A stretch of DNA of 64,000 nt from Pseudomonas sp. TCU-HL1 (GCF_001708505.1 NZ_CP015992.1:3162001-3226000); one strand, 5' to 3'; positions 51,899 through 61,274 are shown, counted from the stretch's first letter. Numbers and translations are program-made. The notes: generated from the letters alone by a model not told the origin.

Positions 51899-53271
51899 TG
51901 AACAGGGCGACCAGTCTTCTCTGGGCGACTACGGTCGCCCTTGTTCTTTCTGCAGGGCCAGTTTATGCCGGCAAGAAAGTTGTTCAATTCCCGAATAAGA
52001 TTCAGCACACCCGCGTTATTTCGCACGACGCATTAAATACAGTTGTTGAAAGTAATAATGTTCCCGAACAATCGTTGAGTAACCGCGACGGAAGTAGTGT
52101 TGTAAAGTTCAAGCCCAAGGCAGTAAAGAAAGCCCCGAAAGCTCCAATTAAAGAGCGCATGAAGAATGTGCTTAAGTCGAAGCCGACGCAGGTCGTTTTG
52201 CAGGTCGCAATTATGGGCGCTTTAACGGCGGTCGATTGGGTTATGAGCGACGACAATACAAAGCTCCAGAAGAAGGAATCGACGCTCGATAGCACGCAAG
52301 TAGGGGGGAATGCGTCTGGATTCGACCCCCAGTACATCTGTGGAAACATGACGGCGGCGCAGACGCTCAGCAAAATCACGGTGGTGACATACAACGGCGC
52401 GACCTATGCCGTTGCGGTGTTCCCGGCCACCGCGTCCGCTGCGTGGAGCGGTCCGAGCGGCTATACCGCGTCGCCTAACAACTGCACGCAGACGGCTAAG
52501 GGGTACGCCCCAAACGCGCAGGGATATTGGCCGATGTCCAGGGCGAGGACTATTAGCCTTGCGGACATCACTACCACGAAGAAAGACCTTTCAGAGTCCG
52601 ATTTCGACACATTCGTGAACTCGTTCGACAGCAAATCTGCCGCAGACTATGAGGGCATCTACAATGCCTTTGCGGCGATAGATCCAGAGATTGGGATGTT
52701 TCTTCCTGATTACCTGACAGCTCCGGATGGAACTTTTGTTCAGGCAATGTCCTCTCCGTTGCGTCAAACGCAAATTGCTCGGCTCAACCCGGATGGTTCT
52801 ACAAGTCGTTTGACCAGGAAGGAATGGTCTGACTTCGTTCTGAACTATAACAACGCCTCTCCTACCATTGATTACAAGGTCACGAACAAGACAGAAGTAA
52901 CCAATGAAGCCGGTCAGAAAGTAGAAGAGGAGAGTGTGACTGAGGAAGACCAGGGCGAAGAATCTATGCCGGAACTTTCACCAGTCCTGGAGCAAGCAAA
53001 TAAGCCCCTGGAGAACTGGGCAACTGAGATCAAGACTCCCCCTAGTTCGACCACCGGAGGCATTTCTTATCCGGTGCTCTTTACGTATGGCGGCACCTGT
53101 AGCGTTGCGCCAATCGTTCTTCCGGTTATTGGAAGTTACAGCCTTGACTCAATCTGCGTGGCGGTTAACGAGTGGGTTAAGCCGATTCTGGCCGTTATGT
53201 TTGCTGCCTGGTCGGTTCTCCATATCTTTGGGTTGTGGCGTGAAACCACTCTTAATGTGAGGCCGACATAA
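51898..53271 (+). CDS. Phage adsorption/minor coat protein (gpIII/CoaA, TspB-like)
   Basis: A 457-residue protein beginning at the ATG that overlaps the coat stop (TAATG). Signal peptide 1-24 (ending GPVYA), a variable Ser/Thr-rich extracellular body, an acidic linker (EEESVTEEDQGEESMPE), then a C-terminal anchor (ILAVMFAAWSVLHIFGLW). This is the adsorption-protein plan of inoviruses. Host receptor, probably a pilus, cannot be read from sequence. Confidence 0.82.
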   Translation: MNRATSLLWATTVALVLSAGPVYAGKKVVQFPNKIQHTRVISHDALNTVVESNNVPEQSLSNRDGSSVVKFKPKAVKKAPKAPIKERMKNVLKSKPTQVVLQVAIMGALTAVDWVMSDDNTKLQKKESTLDSTQVGGNASGFDPQYICGNMTAAQTLSKITVVTYNGATYAVAVFPATASAAWSGPSGYTASPNNCTQTAKGYAPNAQGYWPMSRARTISLADITTTKKDLSESDFDTFVNSFDSKSAADYEGIYNAFAAIDPEIGMFLPDYLTAPDGTFVQAMSSPLRQTQIARLNPDGSTSRLTRKEWSDFVLNYNNASPTIDYKVTNKTEVTNEAGQKVEEESVTEEDQGEESMPELSPVLEQANKPLENWATEIKTPPSSTTGGISYPVLFTYGGTCSVAPIVLPVIGSYSLDSICVAVNEWVKPILAVMFAAWSVLHIFGLWRETTLNVRPT

Positions 53272-53585
53272 TGAAGATGATTGCTGTATTGCTTGCTTCC
53301 ATATTCGGCAAAGTTGGTGAGTTCCTGGTTGCTAGGCTAGGGGCCAGACTGGCGATTAGAACTGCTGTTGTAACTGCTTGGATTGCCGCTGCCGTTGCTT
53401 TTACCGCCGGCCTTAACGGAATCATCATGGGCATTGCTCTAAGTGTCCCTCAAGTTGTTCAAAATGCTCTGGCCTGCCTCCCGTCGAACACCGGCCCTTG
53501 TATAGCGGCCATTGGCGCCAGTCATGCCGCTGCATGGGTCTATACGCAAGTTACCGCTATCGCGTCCGTTAAGGGCCGTATTTAA
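53271..53585 (+). CDS. Phage minor coat protein gpVI-like (DUF5455 type)
   Basis: A 104-residue, three-helix hydrophobic protein (AVLLASIFGKVGEFLVARLG, VVTAWIAAAVAFTAGLNGII, IGASHAAAWVYTQV), the usual partner following the adsorption gene. Start overlaps the preceding stop by one base. A hairpin follows at once. Confidence 0.8.
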   Translation: MKMIAVLLASIFGKVGEFLVARLGARLAIRTAVVTAWIAAAVAFTAGLNGIIMGIALSVPQVVQNALACLPSNTGPCIAAIGASHAAAWVYTQVTAIASVKGRI

Positions 53586-53626
53586 AAAGACTCCCCGCGG
53601 CCCCGTAGGGGTTGGGGGGAGTCTTT
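53586..53626 (+). terminator. Hairpin between gpVI and zot
   Basis: AAAGACTCCCC pairs with GGGGAGTCTTT, with a nested CCCC-GTA-GGGG stem. Position after the structural genes suggests partial termination that lowers assembly-ATPase expression. Confidence 0.75.
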
Positions 53627-53641
53627 ACCTGGAGGATTCTC

Positions 53642-54526
53642 ATGGCCGTCTATTTCGTTACTGGTCGACTTGGATCTGGCAAGTCCCTTGCCTGCGTTGA
53701 CAAGATCCGTGAATACCTGGCTGCAGGTCGCCGGGTGGCAACCAACTTGGATTTGCACCTGGACGAGATGTTCACATTGCATAAGGCCACGGCTACTCGT
53801 CTTCCAGACAAGCCGCGACCCCAGGATATGGAAGCGCTAGGGGAGGGCTATCAAGCCGAGGATCCCCGCGACTATGACGAAAAGCGTTTCGGCCTGATTG
53901 TCCTGGATGAGTGTGGTACCTGGTTGAATACGCGCGAATGGAATGATAAAGAGCGTCGCAAGTTGATTGATTGGTTCCTTCATGCCAGGAAACTTCGTTG
54001 GGACGTTATGTTTCTTATCCAGGACATTGAGTCCTGTGATGCTCAGATTGTTCGTAGTCTTTGCGAGCACCTGGTCATTTGTCGTCGCCTGGATCGTTTT
54101 AAAGTTATGGGAATCAAGTTGCCGCGCATGCACATTGCTAATGTGTATTACGGGCGCACTGCTGAAGTTCGTGTCGAGAAGTGGATGTATCGCGGTGAAG
54201 ACTTGTTTAACTGCTATGACACGCGTCAGGTGTTTCGTGACTCCACGTTGTTTACTGACAACGGTCCTGTAGACATGCGTGCGCCTTACACGATGCTCAG
54301 TGGCTGGCATCTGAAGGGGCGCTACCTGGAGCCGGATAAGCCTAAGCTTCCTTGGCGGCAGAAGCTCCTGGGCTTGTTGCTGTTGCCGCTGGTGGTTACC
54401 TGGATGCTGGTTGACCCGTCGAGCTGCAAACGGCACTGTTTCCGCCCCGGAACTTTCACCAGGAGCAAGGATGAACCCGAAACCGGATCCCGATGTGTTG
54501 GCCGCCAAGATGCGGCGCCGGCTTGA
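53642..54526 (+). CDS. zot: Phage assembly ATPase, Zot/gpI family
   Basis: A 294-residue protein: Walker A GRLGSGKS at 8-15, Walker B LIVLDEC at 85-91, and a transmembrane helix (LLGLLLLPLVVTWMLV, about 250-266). gpI/Zot proteins form the inner-membrane extrusion motor. The periplasmic part is short, so the enterotoxic C-terminal piece of Vibrio Zot is not present. It overlaps the next small gene in another frame. Confidence 0.92.
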   Translation: MAVYFVTGRLGSGKSLACVDKIREYLAAGRRVATNLDLHLDEMFTLHKATATRLPDKPRPQDMEALGEGYQAEDPRDYDEKRFGLIVLDECGTWLNTREWNDKERRKLIDWFLHARKLRWDVMFLIQDIESCDAQIVRSLCEHLVICRRLDRFKVMGIKLPRMHIANVYYGRTAEVRVEKWMYRGEDLFNCYDTRQVFRDSTLFTDNGPVDMRAPYTMLSGWHLKGRYLEPDKPKLPWRQKLLGLLLLPLVVTWMLVDPSSCKRHCFRPGTFTRSKDEPETGSRCVGRQDAAPA

Positions 54527-54644
54527 GCGAGCGTTTCCCGTCGATCGTGACGGTGGTGGTTCTGATAGGCCTGGCCGGTTTGGTCAGGCCTTGTTGCTTC
54601 TGGCGATTGGCTTCGCGCTGGGCTACTGGTGGGCGTCTCACTGA
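54471..54644 (+). CDS. Phage small membrane protein, 57 residues
   Basis: ATG at 54471 follows AGGAGCAAGG and lies in another frame inside the zot 3' end. The product has a charged N-terminus (LAAKMRRRLERAF) and one C-terminal helix (ALLLLAIGFALGYWWASH). Last gene of the unit; function unknown. Confidence 0.65.
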   Translation: MNPKPDPDVLAAKMRRRLERAFPVDRDGGGSDRPGRFGQALLLLAIGFALGYWWASH

Positions 54645-54655
54645 TCGCGCAAACC

Positions 54656-54683
54656 AGGGGGAACGGCGCAGCCGTCACCCCCT
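54656..54683 (+). terminator. Hairpin at the end of phage copy 1
   Basis: AGGGGG/CCCCCT with an inner ACGGC/GCCGT stem, ending three bases before the att core at 54686. No long T tract. Confidence 0.6.
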
Positions 54684-54686
54684 AGG

Positions 54687-54776
54687 GTTTCGCATAATGG
54701 ACGGCGTTACGTTGAGCGGGGTCCGGACACTGGCGTAGCCTTCCGGGCCTCGCGTAACGTAATGGCGATTATGCGC
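54687..54776. other. Folded attP-like site, internal junction
   Basis: Same inverted repeat as at 48068-48157, now flanked on the left by phage DNA. It represents the complete attP as it would occur in the circular phage genome. Confidence 0.75.
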
Positions 54777-55007
54777 AAGCCTATCCCCCTCTCTATCCCC
54801 TCTAATCTCGTCCAGGATGCGCGCTTGTACGCTCCGGGGCGTGATGACCTGGACTCGGTCTGTTACGTGCTCCAGGACTATCCCAGGCTCGTTTCTGAGG
54901 TGCGTCAGTTACGCCGTCGCGTCCAGGACCTGGACCGGGAGTCCTCCGACTTCGATGCTCGCCTTGAGGCGCTCCAGGAAGCGTGCCGGGCAATCCTGGA
55001 CCTCTGA
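54771..55007 (+). CDS. Phage small protein A, copy 2
   Basis: Identical to 48152-48388, but its upstream region here is the phage end rather than host DNA, so its transcription could differ between copies. Confidence 0.65.
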   Translation: MRKPIPLSIPSNLVQDARLYAPGRDDLDSVCYVLQDYPRLVSEVRQLRRRVQDLDRESSDFDARLEALQEACRAILDL

Positions 55008-55009
55008 CT

Positions 55010-55137
55010 GGTACCATTTTCGTCCTCGAGCAGCTGCACCAGGTTGATATTTTGGTACCAGAGCGCTTGATCCTATCGATAGGAATTGGTACCTTTTTGT
55101 CGAACCCGGGTTCGTCCTGGATCTCGCAATTGGTACC
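55010..55137. promoter_or_regulatory. GGTACC palindrome array, copy 2
   Basis: Four GGTACC-centred palindromes at 55010, 55054, 55088 and 55132, same spacing as in copy 1. Confidence 0.6.
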
Positions 55138-55153
55138 AAATGGAGAATTGAAA

Positions 55154-55555
55154 ATGCTGATCAAGATCCCGGACGCCGATGACGCCTTCGTCGAAAAGCT
55201 CAAGCGCCAGACCGGCACGTCGACCGGCTCCAAGGCATATGCCAAGGCTGCCGCTGAGTTCGACTACCTGGTGAAAACCGTTGAGTGGCAGAAGCGAGAG
55301 ATTGCCCGCCTGGAAGAGCTGGTCGCCGTTCGTGACCAGACGATTAAGGGCGCCCGATCTGCGGCCATCCTGCTGCTGGAGGCGACAGGGCAGGGCGATC
55401 TACTCGGTGATTTGGTACCAGAATCATCGCCAGATCGGCGCCGGCCAGCGCCTGCAGGTGATGAAGTTGGTACCGAAAGCAGGCTCACGCCCCAGGCCGG
55501 GGAGACGATGGATCACTTTCTGGCCCGGCTGAATCGGCAGGGGCGTCAGTCATGA
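55154..55555 (+). CDS. Phage small protein B, copy 2
   Basis: Identical to 48535-48936 (133 residues). Confidence 0.65.
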   Translation: MLIKIPDADDAFVEKLKRQTGTSTGSKAYAKAAAEFDYLVKTVEWQKREIARLEELVAVRDQTIKGARSAAILLLEATGQGDLLGDLVPESSPDRRRPAPAGDEVGTESRLTPQAGETMDHFLARLNRQGRQS

Positions 55556-55770
55556 CTGTTGATGATCTGGCTGCGATCGAGGATGCCCTCAAGGCCGTTC
55601 GCTGGGCTTCCGATTGGGAGTCCCTTGCATTCGATGGCGGCAACTACACCGGGATATTGATGACGCTCCGGCGGCTTGGTCGCATCACTGACGATGAGGT
55701 CAAGCTGGTTGATGCGCTGTACTCCAGCGCCTGTGACTTTAGTCGCGAGCGTTGCGCTGCCGGGGATTGA
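55552..55770 (+). CDS. Phage small protein C, copy 2
   Basis: Identical to 48933-49151 (72 residues). Confidence 0.6.
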   Translation: MTVDDLAAIEDALKAVRWASDWESLAFDGGNYTGILMTLRRLGRITDDEVKLVDALYSSACDFSRERCAAGD

Positions 55771-56109
55771 ATAGGTACCAAAAACCACGCCGGCGCCGCG
55801 GTCCTGGAAGAGATTCTGGGACCAAACCTCCCGCCCCTCGGTGCGCGTCCGCGACCACTCCGGCCGCCGCCGCTCCGAACCCACCTCGCGCCATGATTAC
55901 CCTCAGCTGCCCACGGCGGCGTCACACATAGCACGCCAGGAAGGCCCATTGCGGGCCTGCAACCCTCCGAGGAATAACTCGCCGGTCTAGCCCAGCTTGC
56001 TGGATTTCGTCGCTCAGGCGCACTCCTGGGGGCCTTCCAGGCGCGCCTCGGAGCAGGGTGAAAGTCGGGTACTGGTGATACCCGACTTTTGTCCCATTTT
56101 GGGAATTCC
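55771..56109. other. Phage intergenic region, copy 2
   Basis: Identical to 49152-49490; terminal hairpin at 56061-56089. Confidence 0.5.
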
Positions 56110-56310
56110 TCAGTCCTTCCCGAGCACCTCTTCTCGGTACTTCAGGACGTCCTTGGTGGTCAGCTCGTGCAGGTACTTCCACAGCACTGCATTCACCAGG
56201 TCGGCTTCTGCGACGTCCTCCCTTGTCTCGACGATCATGCTGATCCTGCGCTCCTTGATCACTTCTACGAACTCGTCTCTGACGCGGTATGGCTTGGTCA
56301 AGTTGGTCAT
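56110..56310 (-). CDS. Phage regulator candidate, copy 2
   Basis: Identical to 49491-49691 (66 residues), divergent from the second replication gene. Confidence 0.6.
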   Translation of the reverse strand: MTNLTKPYRVRDEFVEVIKERRISMIVETREDVAEADLVNAVLWKYLHELTTKDVLKYREEVLGKD

Positions 56311-56341
56311 TTCCTGTTGTTCCTCTGACGCCGGTTATCTT

Positions 56342-56412
56342 GTCACACGTTGCACTGTTACACGTTACAGCGTATAAACCCTTCCATCCTGTAACGTGTA
56401 ACGCTGTAACGG
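56342..56412. promoter_or_regulatory. GTTAC-repeat operator region, copy 2
   Basis: 14-bp inverted repeats at 56357-56370 and 56389-56402 as in copy 1. Confidence 0.65.
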
Positions 56413-56419
56413 ACGACAG

Positions 56420-57460
56420 ATGATCGATTGGATCGCGGCACTTCTGGAGCTTCACCACGCCCCTCTGAGCAGCGGGGCGGTCGTGTGTATCGAAGCCGAT
56501 GGAACGGTTGCTTGGGAGACTCCCCGCAAGATGCTGGTGAGGGGCTCCCACGATTCCACCCTGCACATCCGCAGCGTAGGCGGTGACGGCAAAGGCAATG
56601 CCACTCACCTGTATATCGATGGCAATCCGAGCAAATGGCTCCAGGGGCATAACCTTGTTGGTTCCGATGATCTCCTCTCACTCGTGTTCGATGCGTTTAC
56701 GCGCCTGTGCTCCCTGGTGGGGGTTGAGCCTACTGACATTGAGCGTCAGAAGGTCAGGGCAGGGCAGTACCGTGTTACCCGAATCGATTACAACCGAATG
56801 TTCGAACTTCCAAGCCGGGCCGATGTTCGCGCCTGGCTGCGTGCGGGCGAGTTCAAGTGTAAGTCTCGTCATGGGCGGCCTGTCGCTAACAGAGGGACGC
56901 TAACTTTCGGTAAGGGTTCCTCGCATTGGTCTGTTGTTTGTTACTGCAAGGCTGACGAAGTAACAGCGGGTGGCTCTCATAAGCTGCCCGAAGACTTTCA
57001 CCAATTCCCTGAAATCTATGAATGGCTCGACAATAAGTTGCGTGTTGAGCTTCGTCTGCGCTCAAAGAAGTTAAAAGCGCTCGGCCTGGAGATGGCCAAA
57101 TCACTCACCCCGGCGGCTCTATGGGCTCTGTACCGCCAGTTTATTGGGGAACTTGATATGTCAGAGCAAATTGAACTCAATAGCGAACAACTCCTAGCCC
57201 TTCCTAACAAGGTGCGCGGTACTTATGCGCTTTGGAAGCAAGGGCATGACCTTAAAGAGATGATGCCTAACGGTACTTATTACCGGCATCGTGAAGTTCT
57301 TATGGGTTTTGGAATTGACATTAACATTCGCTGCGATCGTCGCGACGACTCGAATGTCATTCCGATGATTCGCGTCCTGGAAGCAAAGCCTGCGGCTATT
57401 CCTTCCTTCTTCTTCGAAAAGAATCTGGTTCATTTCTCCACCAGGAGGGCTCAAGCATGA
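56420..57460 (+). CDS. Phage replication initiation protein, copy 2
   Basis: Identical to 49801-50841 (346 residues). Two intact initiator genes in tandem would allow origin-to-origin replication out of the array. Confidence 0.85.
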   Translation: MIDWIAALLELHHAPLSSGAVVCIEADGTVAWETPRKMLVRGSHDSTLHIRSVGGDGKGNATHLYIDGNPSKWLQGHNLVGSDDLLSLVFDAFTRLCSLVGVEPTDIERQKVRAGQYRVTRIDYNRMFELPSRADVRAWLRAGEFKCKSRHGRPVANRGTLTFGKGSSHWSVVCYCKADEVTAGGSHKLPEDFHQFPEIYEWLDNKLRVELRLRSKKLKALGLEMAKSLTPAALWALYRQFIGELDMSEQIELNSEQLLALPNKVRGTYALWKQGHDLKEMMPNGTYYRHREVLMGFGIDINIRCDRRDDSNVIPMIRVLEAKPAAIPSFFFEKNLVHFSTRRAQA

Positions 57461-57708
57461 AGAGCATGTTTGACAGCTATTTTGGCGGAAAGATCGATTC
57501 CAGGTCTGTGATGCAAGACAAGATTCGCAAGATGGAAGTGACCGGTAGTGTTATTGCCGAAACGCTCCAGGTCGTCGAGTCCAGGACTCCGGCTGAAATC
57601 CTTTCTGATCGCGTTCAACTCGCGAAGGAAAAGAAGTGGCAAGTTGTCGCTTCGCGCAGTAGTGGCGCCCCGTTCCTGGGCGACGCCTTTGTTACGCCTA
57701 ACTCTTAA
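57457..57708 (+). CDS. Phage hypothetical protein, copy 2
   Basis: Identical to 50838-51089 (83 residues). Confidence 0.6.
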   Translation: MKSMFDSYFGGKIDSRSVMQDKIRKMEVTGSVIAETLQVVESRTPAEILSDRVQLAKEKKWQVVASRSSGAPFLGDAFVTPNS

Positions 57709-57725
57709 TTATCCTGGAGCAACTC

Positions 57726-58043
57726 ATGTCGAACGTATTTATTAAAGTCTCCGTAACTGCCTCCTGCACTTTCCGCAGCGGCACTTCCGGCAAAGGCAAT
57801 CCCTACTGCATGGCTGAGGCCTATGCGCATCTTCCGGGCTGCGACTTCCCGCAGAAGTTCTCGTACTACTGCAAGTCTCAACAGGAAGTTCTACCGGTGG
57901 GCGATTATGAAGTTCCGCTGACCGGCGAAGTTAAAGATGGTCGCGTTGTGTTCGACCTGGATCCGCGCCAGGGTCGTCGTGTTTCTTCTTCGGAAGTTCG
58001 TCAGGCTCAGCCCGTTAAGCCCGCTGCTGCGGCCCAGGCTTAA
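57726..58043 (+). CDS. Phage ssDNA-binding protein, copy 2
   Basis: Identical to 51107-51424 (105 residues). Confidence 0.72.
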   Translation: MSNVFIKVSVTASCTFRSGTSGKGNPYCMAEAYAHLPGCDFPQKFSYYCKSQQEVLPVGDYEVPLTGEVKDGRVVFDLDPRQGRRVSSSEVRQAQPVKPAAAAQA

Positions 58044-58059
58044 AGGGTAGGGCGCTTAT

Positions 58060-58155
58060 ATGGAGATCACACTTACCGATCTCTATTACTTGATCGCTGC
58101 ACTTGCCGTTATTGGGTGCTTCGGTCACGGATTCTCGGCAGGGAGTAGCAACTAA
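58060..58155 (+). CDS. Tiny phage membrane protein (31 residues), copy 2
   Basis: Identical to 51441-51536. Confidence 0.65.
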   Translation: MEITLTDLYYLIAALAVIGCFGHGFSAGSSN

Positions 58156-58268
58156 TGGACCTTGCCTTGATAGCCGCCGGTGGCTGCGTTGTTGCGTGGT
58201 TCACCGGCTACGCCTTCGGATCGCTCAAGCGGTTCTTCCGGCGGATCTTCTCTCGTTCCACCAACTGA
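58155..58268 (+). CDS. Tiny phage membrane protein (37 residues), copy 2
   Basis: Identical to 51536-51649. Confidence 0.65.
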   Translation: MDLALIAAGGCVVAWFTGYAFGSLKRFFRRIFSRSTN

Positions 58269-58286
58269 CCCTGGAGGGTCGCAACT

Positions 58287-58517
58287 ATGAAACAACTGAA
58301 ATCGCTGTTCGTTGCCGGTGCCGCTGTTGCTGCTTCCGCTGCCGCTCCGGCCTTCGCCGCTGGTGAAGTCGCTGCTGGCATCACTGCTGTGCAGACCGAA
58401 GTTACTACCTACATCGGCCTGGGCATCACTGCCGCCTTCGCGCTCCTGGCCCTGAGCCTGGCGCCCGATATCGGTATCGGCCTGGTCAAGAAGTGGGTTC
58501 GGAAGGGCGCCAAGTAA
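58287..58517 (+). CDS. Phage major coat protein, copy 2
   Basis: Identical to 51668-51898 (76 residues). Confidence 0.92.
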   Translation: MKQLKSLFVAGAAVAASAAAPAFAAGEVAAGITAVQTEVTTYIGLGITAAFALLALSLAPDIGIGLVKKWVRKGAK

Positions 58518-59890
58518 TGAACAGGGCGACCAGTCTTCTCTGGGCGACTACGGTCGCCCTTGTTCTTTCTGCAGGGCCAGTTTATGCCGGCAAGAAAGTT
58601 GTTCAATTCCCGAATAAGATTCAGCACACCCGCGTTATTTCGCACGACGCATTAAATACAGTTGTTGAAAGTAATAATGTTCCCGAACAATCGTTGAGTA
58701 ACCGCGACGGAAGTAGTGTTGTAAAGTTCAAGCCCAAGGCAGTAAAGAAAGCCCCGAAAGCTCCAATTAAAGAGCGCATGAAGAATGTGCTTAAGTCGAA
58801 GCCGACGCAGGTCGTTTTGCAGGTCGCAATTATGGGCGCTTTAACGGCGGTCGATTGGGTTATGAGCGACGACAATACAAAGCTCCAGAAGAAGGAATCG
58901 ACGCTCGATAGCACGCAAGTAGGGGGGAATGCGTCTGGATTCGACCCCCAGTACATCTGTGGAAACATGACGGCGGCGCAGACGCTCAGCAAAATCACGG
59001 TGGTGACATACAACGGCGCGACCTATGCCGTTGCGGTGTTCCCGGCCACCGCGTCCGCTGCGTGGAGCGGTCCGAGCGGCTATACCGCGTCGCCTAACAA
59101 CTGCACGCAGACGGCTAAGGGGTACGCCCCAAACGCGCAGGGATATTGGCCGATGTCCAGGGCGAGGACTATTAGCCTTGCGGACATCACTACCACGAAG
59201 AAAGACCTTTCAGAGTCCGATTTCGACACATTCGTGAACTCGTTCGACAGCAAATCTGCCGCAGACTATGAGGGCATCTACAATGCCTTTGCGGCGATAG
59301 ATCCAGAGATTGGGATGTTTCTTCCTGATTACCTGACAGCTCCGGATGGAACTTTTGTTCAGGCAATGTCCTCTCCGTTGCGTCAAACGCAAATTGCTCG
59401 GCTCAACCCGGATGGTTCTACAAGTCGTTTGACCAGGAAGGAATGGTCTGACTTCGTTCTGAACTATAACAACGCCTCTCCTACCATTGATTACAAGGTC
59501 ACGAACAAGACAGAAGTAACCAATGAAGCCGGTCAGAAAGTAGAAGAGGAGAGTGTGACTGAGGAAGACCAGGGCGAAGAATCTATGCCGGAACTTTCAC
59601 CAGTCCTGGAGCAAGCAAATAAGCCCCTGGAGAACTGGGCAACTGAGATCAAGACTCCCCCTAGTTCGACCACCGGAGGCATTTCTTATCCGGTGCTCTT
59701 TACGTATGGCGGCACCTGTAGCGTTGCGCCAATCGTTCTTCCGGTTATTGGAAGTTACAGCCTTGACTCAATCTGCGTGGCGGTTAACGAGTGGGTTAAG
59801 CCGATTCTGGCCGTTATGTTTGCTGCCTGGTCGGTTCTCCATATCTTTGGGTTGTGGCGTGAAACCACTCTTAATGTGAGGCCGACATAA
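58517..59890 (+). CDS. Phage adsorption protein, copy 2
   Basis: Identical to 51898-53271 (457 residues). Adsorption genes usually vary fastest between related phages, so identity here argues for a recent duplication. Confidence 0.82.
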   Translation: MNRATSLLWATTVALVLSAGPVYAGKKVVQFPNKIQHTRVISHDALNTVVESNNVPEQSLSNRDGSSVVKFKPKAVKKAPKAPIKERMKNVLKSKPTQVVLQVAIMGALTAVDWVMSDDNTKLQKKESTLDSTQVGGNASGFDPQYICGNMTAAQTLSKITVVTYNGATYAVAVFPATASAAWSGPSGYTASPNNCTQTAKGYAPNAQGYWPMSRARTISLADITTTKKDLSESDFDTFVNSFDSKSAADYEGIYNAFAAIDPEIGMFLPDYLTAPDGTFVQAMSSPLRQTQIARLNPDGSTSRLTRKEWSDFVLNYNNASPTIDYKVTNKTEVTNEAGQKVEEESVTEEDQGEESMPELSPVLEQANKPLENWATEIKTPPSSTTGGISYPVLFTYGGTCSVAPIVLPVIGSYSLDSICVAVNEWVKPILAVMFAAWSVLHIFGLWRETTLNVRPT

Positions 59891-60204
59891 TGAAGATGAT
59901 TGCTGTATTGCTTGCTTCCATATTCGGCAAAGTTGGTGAGTTCCTGGTTGCTAGGCTAGGGGCCAGACTGGCGATTAGAACTGCTGTTGTAACTGCTTGG
60001 ATTGCCGCTGCCGTTGCTTTTACCGCCGGCCTTAACGGAATCATCATGGGCATTGCTCTAAGTGTCCCTCAAGTTGTTCAAAATGCTCTGGCCTGCCTCC
60101 CGTCGAACACCGGCCCTTGTATAGCGGCCATTGGCGCCAGTCATGCCGCTGCATGGGTCTATACGCAAGTTACCGCTATCGCGTCCGTTAAGGGCCGTAT
60201 TTAA
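59890..60204 (+). CDS. Phage minor coat protein gpVI-like, copy 2
   Basis: Identical to 53271-53585 (104 residues). Confidence 0.8.
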   Translation: MKMIAVLLASIFGKVGEFLVARLGARLAIRTAVVTAWIAAAVAFTAGLNGIIMGIALSVPQVVQNALACLPSNTGPCIAAIGASHAAAWVYTQVTAIASVKGRI

Positions 60205-60245
60205 AAAGACTCCCCGCGGCCCCGTAGGGGTTGGGGGGAGTCTTT
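60205..60245 (+). terminator. Hairpin between gpVI and zot, copy 2
   Basis: Same stem-loop as 53586-53626. Confidence 0.75.
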
Positions 60246-60260
60246 ACCTGGAGGATTCTC

Positions 60261-61145
60261 ATGGCCGTCTATTTCGTTACTGGTCGACTTGGATCTGGCA
60301 AGTCCCTTGCCTGCGTTGACAAGATCCGTGAATACCTGGCTGCAGGTCGCCGGGTGGCAACCAACTTGGATTTGCACCTGGACGAGATGTTCACATTGCA
60401 TAAGGCCACGGCTACTCGTCTTCCAGACAAGCCGCGACCCCAGGATATGGAAGCGCTAGGGGAGGGCTATCAAGCCGAGGATCCCCGCGACTATGACGAA
60501 AAGCGTTTCGGCCTGATTGTCCTGGATGAGTGTGGTACCTGGTTGAATACGCGCGAATGGAATGATAAAGAGCGTCGCAAGTTGATTGATTGGTTCCTTC
60601 ATGCCAGGAAACTTCGTTGGGACGTTATGTTTCTTATCCAGGACATTGAGTCCTGTGATGCTCAGATTGTTCGTAGTCTTTGCGAGCACCTGGTCATTTG
60701 TCGTCGCCTGGATCGTTTTAAAGTTATGGGAATCAAGTTGCCGCGCATGCACATTGCTAATGTGTATTACGGGCGCACTGCTGAAGTTCGTGTCGAGAAG
60801 TGGATGTATCGCGGTGAAGACTTGTTTAACTGCTATGACACGCGTCAGGTGTTTCGTGACTCCACGTTGTTTACTGACAACGGTCCTGTAGACATGCGTG
60901 CGCCTTACACGATGCTCAGTGGCTGGCATCTGAAGGGGCGCTACCTGGAGCCGGATAAGCCTAAGCTTCCTTGGCGGCAGAAGCTCCTGGGCTTGTTGCT
61001 GTTGCCGCTGGTGGTTACCTGGATGCTGGTTGACCCGTCGAGCTGCAAACGGCACTGTTTCCGCCCCGGAACTTTCACCAGGAGCAAGGATGAACCCGAA
61101 ACCGGATCCCGATGTGTTGGCCGCCAAGATGCGGCGCCGGCTTGA
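60261..61145 (+). CDS. zot: Phage assembly ATPase Zot/gpI, copy 2
   Basis: Identical to 53642-54526 (294 residues). Confidence 0.92.
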   Translation: MAVYFVTGRLGSGKSLACVDKIREYLAAGRRVATNLDLHLDEMFTLHKATATRLPDKPRPQDMEALGEGYQAEDPRDYDEKRFGLIVLDECGTWLNTREWNDKERRKLIDWFLHARKLRWDVMFLIQDIESCDAQIVRSLCEHLVICRRLDRFKVMGIKLPRMHIANVYYGRTAEVRVEKWMYRGEDLFNCYDTRQVFRDSTLFTDNGPVDMRAPYTMLSGWHLKGRYLEPDKPKLPWRQKLLGLLLLPLVVTWMLVDPSSCKRHCFRPGTFTRSKDEPETGSRCVGRQDAAPA

Positions 61146-61263
61146 GCGAGCGTTTCCCGTCGATCGTGACGGTGGTGGTTCTGATAGGCCTGGCCGGTTT
61201 GGTCAGGCCTTGTTGCTTCTGGCGATTGGCTTCGCGCTGGGCTACTGGTGGGCGTCTCACTGA
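61090..61263 (+). CDS. Phage small membrane protein (57 residues), copy 2
   Basis: Identical to 54471-54644. Confidence 0.65.
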   Translation: MNPKPDPDVLAAKMRRRLERAFPVDRDGGGSDRPGRFGQALLLLAIGFALGYWWASH

Positions 61264-61274
61264 TCGCGCAAACC

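Larger units (their letters stand above)
48067..54685 (+). mobile_element. Inovirus prophage, first tandem copy (6,619 bp)
   Basis: Filamentous-phage genome in the usual modular order: small regulators, replication initiator, ssDNA-binding protein, tiny membrane proteins, major coat, adsorption protein, minor coat, Zot ATPase. No integrase, transposase or resolvase is encoded. Both ends are the sequence GGTTTCGCATAAT (48067 and 54686), which resembles the XerC arm of dif, so host XerCD recombination is the likely integration route. Base composition is lower in GC than the host. Confidence 0.9.

Noticed and set aside
53642..54526. Zot as an enterotoxin gene
   Set aside because: The Walker-type assembly ATPase part is conserved in all inoviruses; the periplasmic C-terminal toxin segment of Vibrio Zot is not visible.
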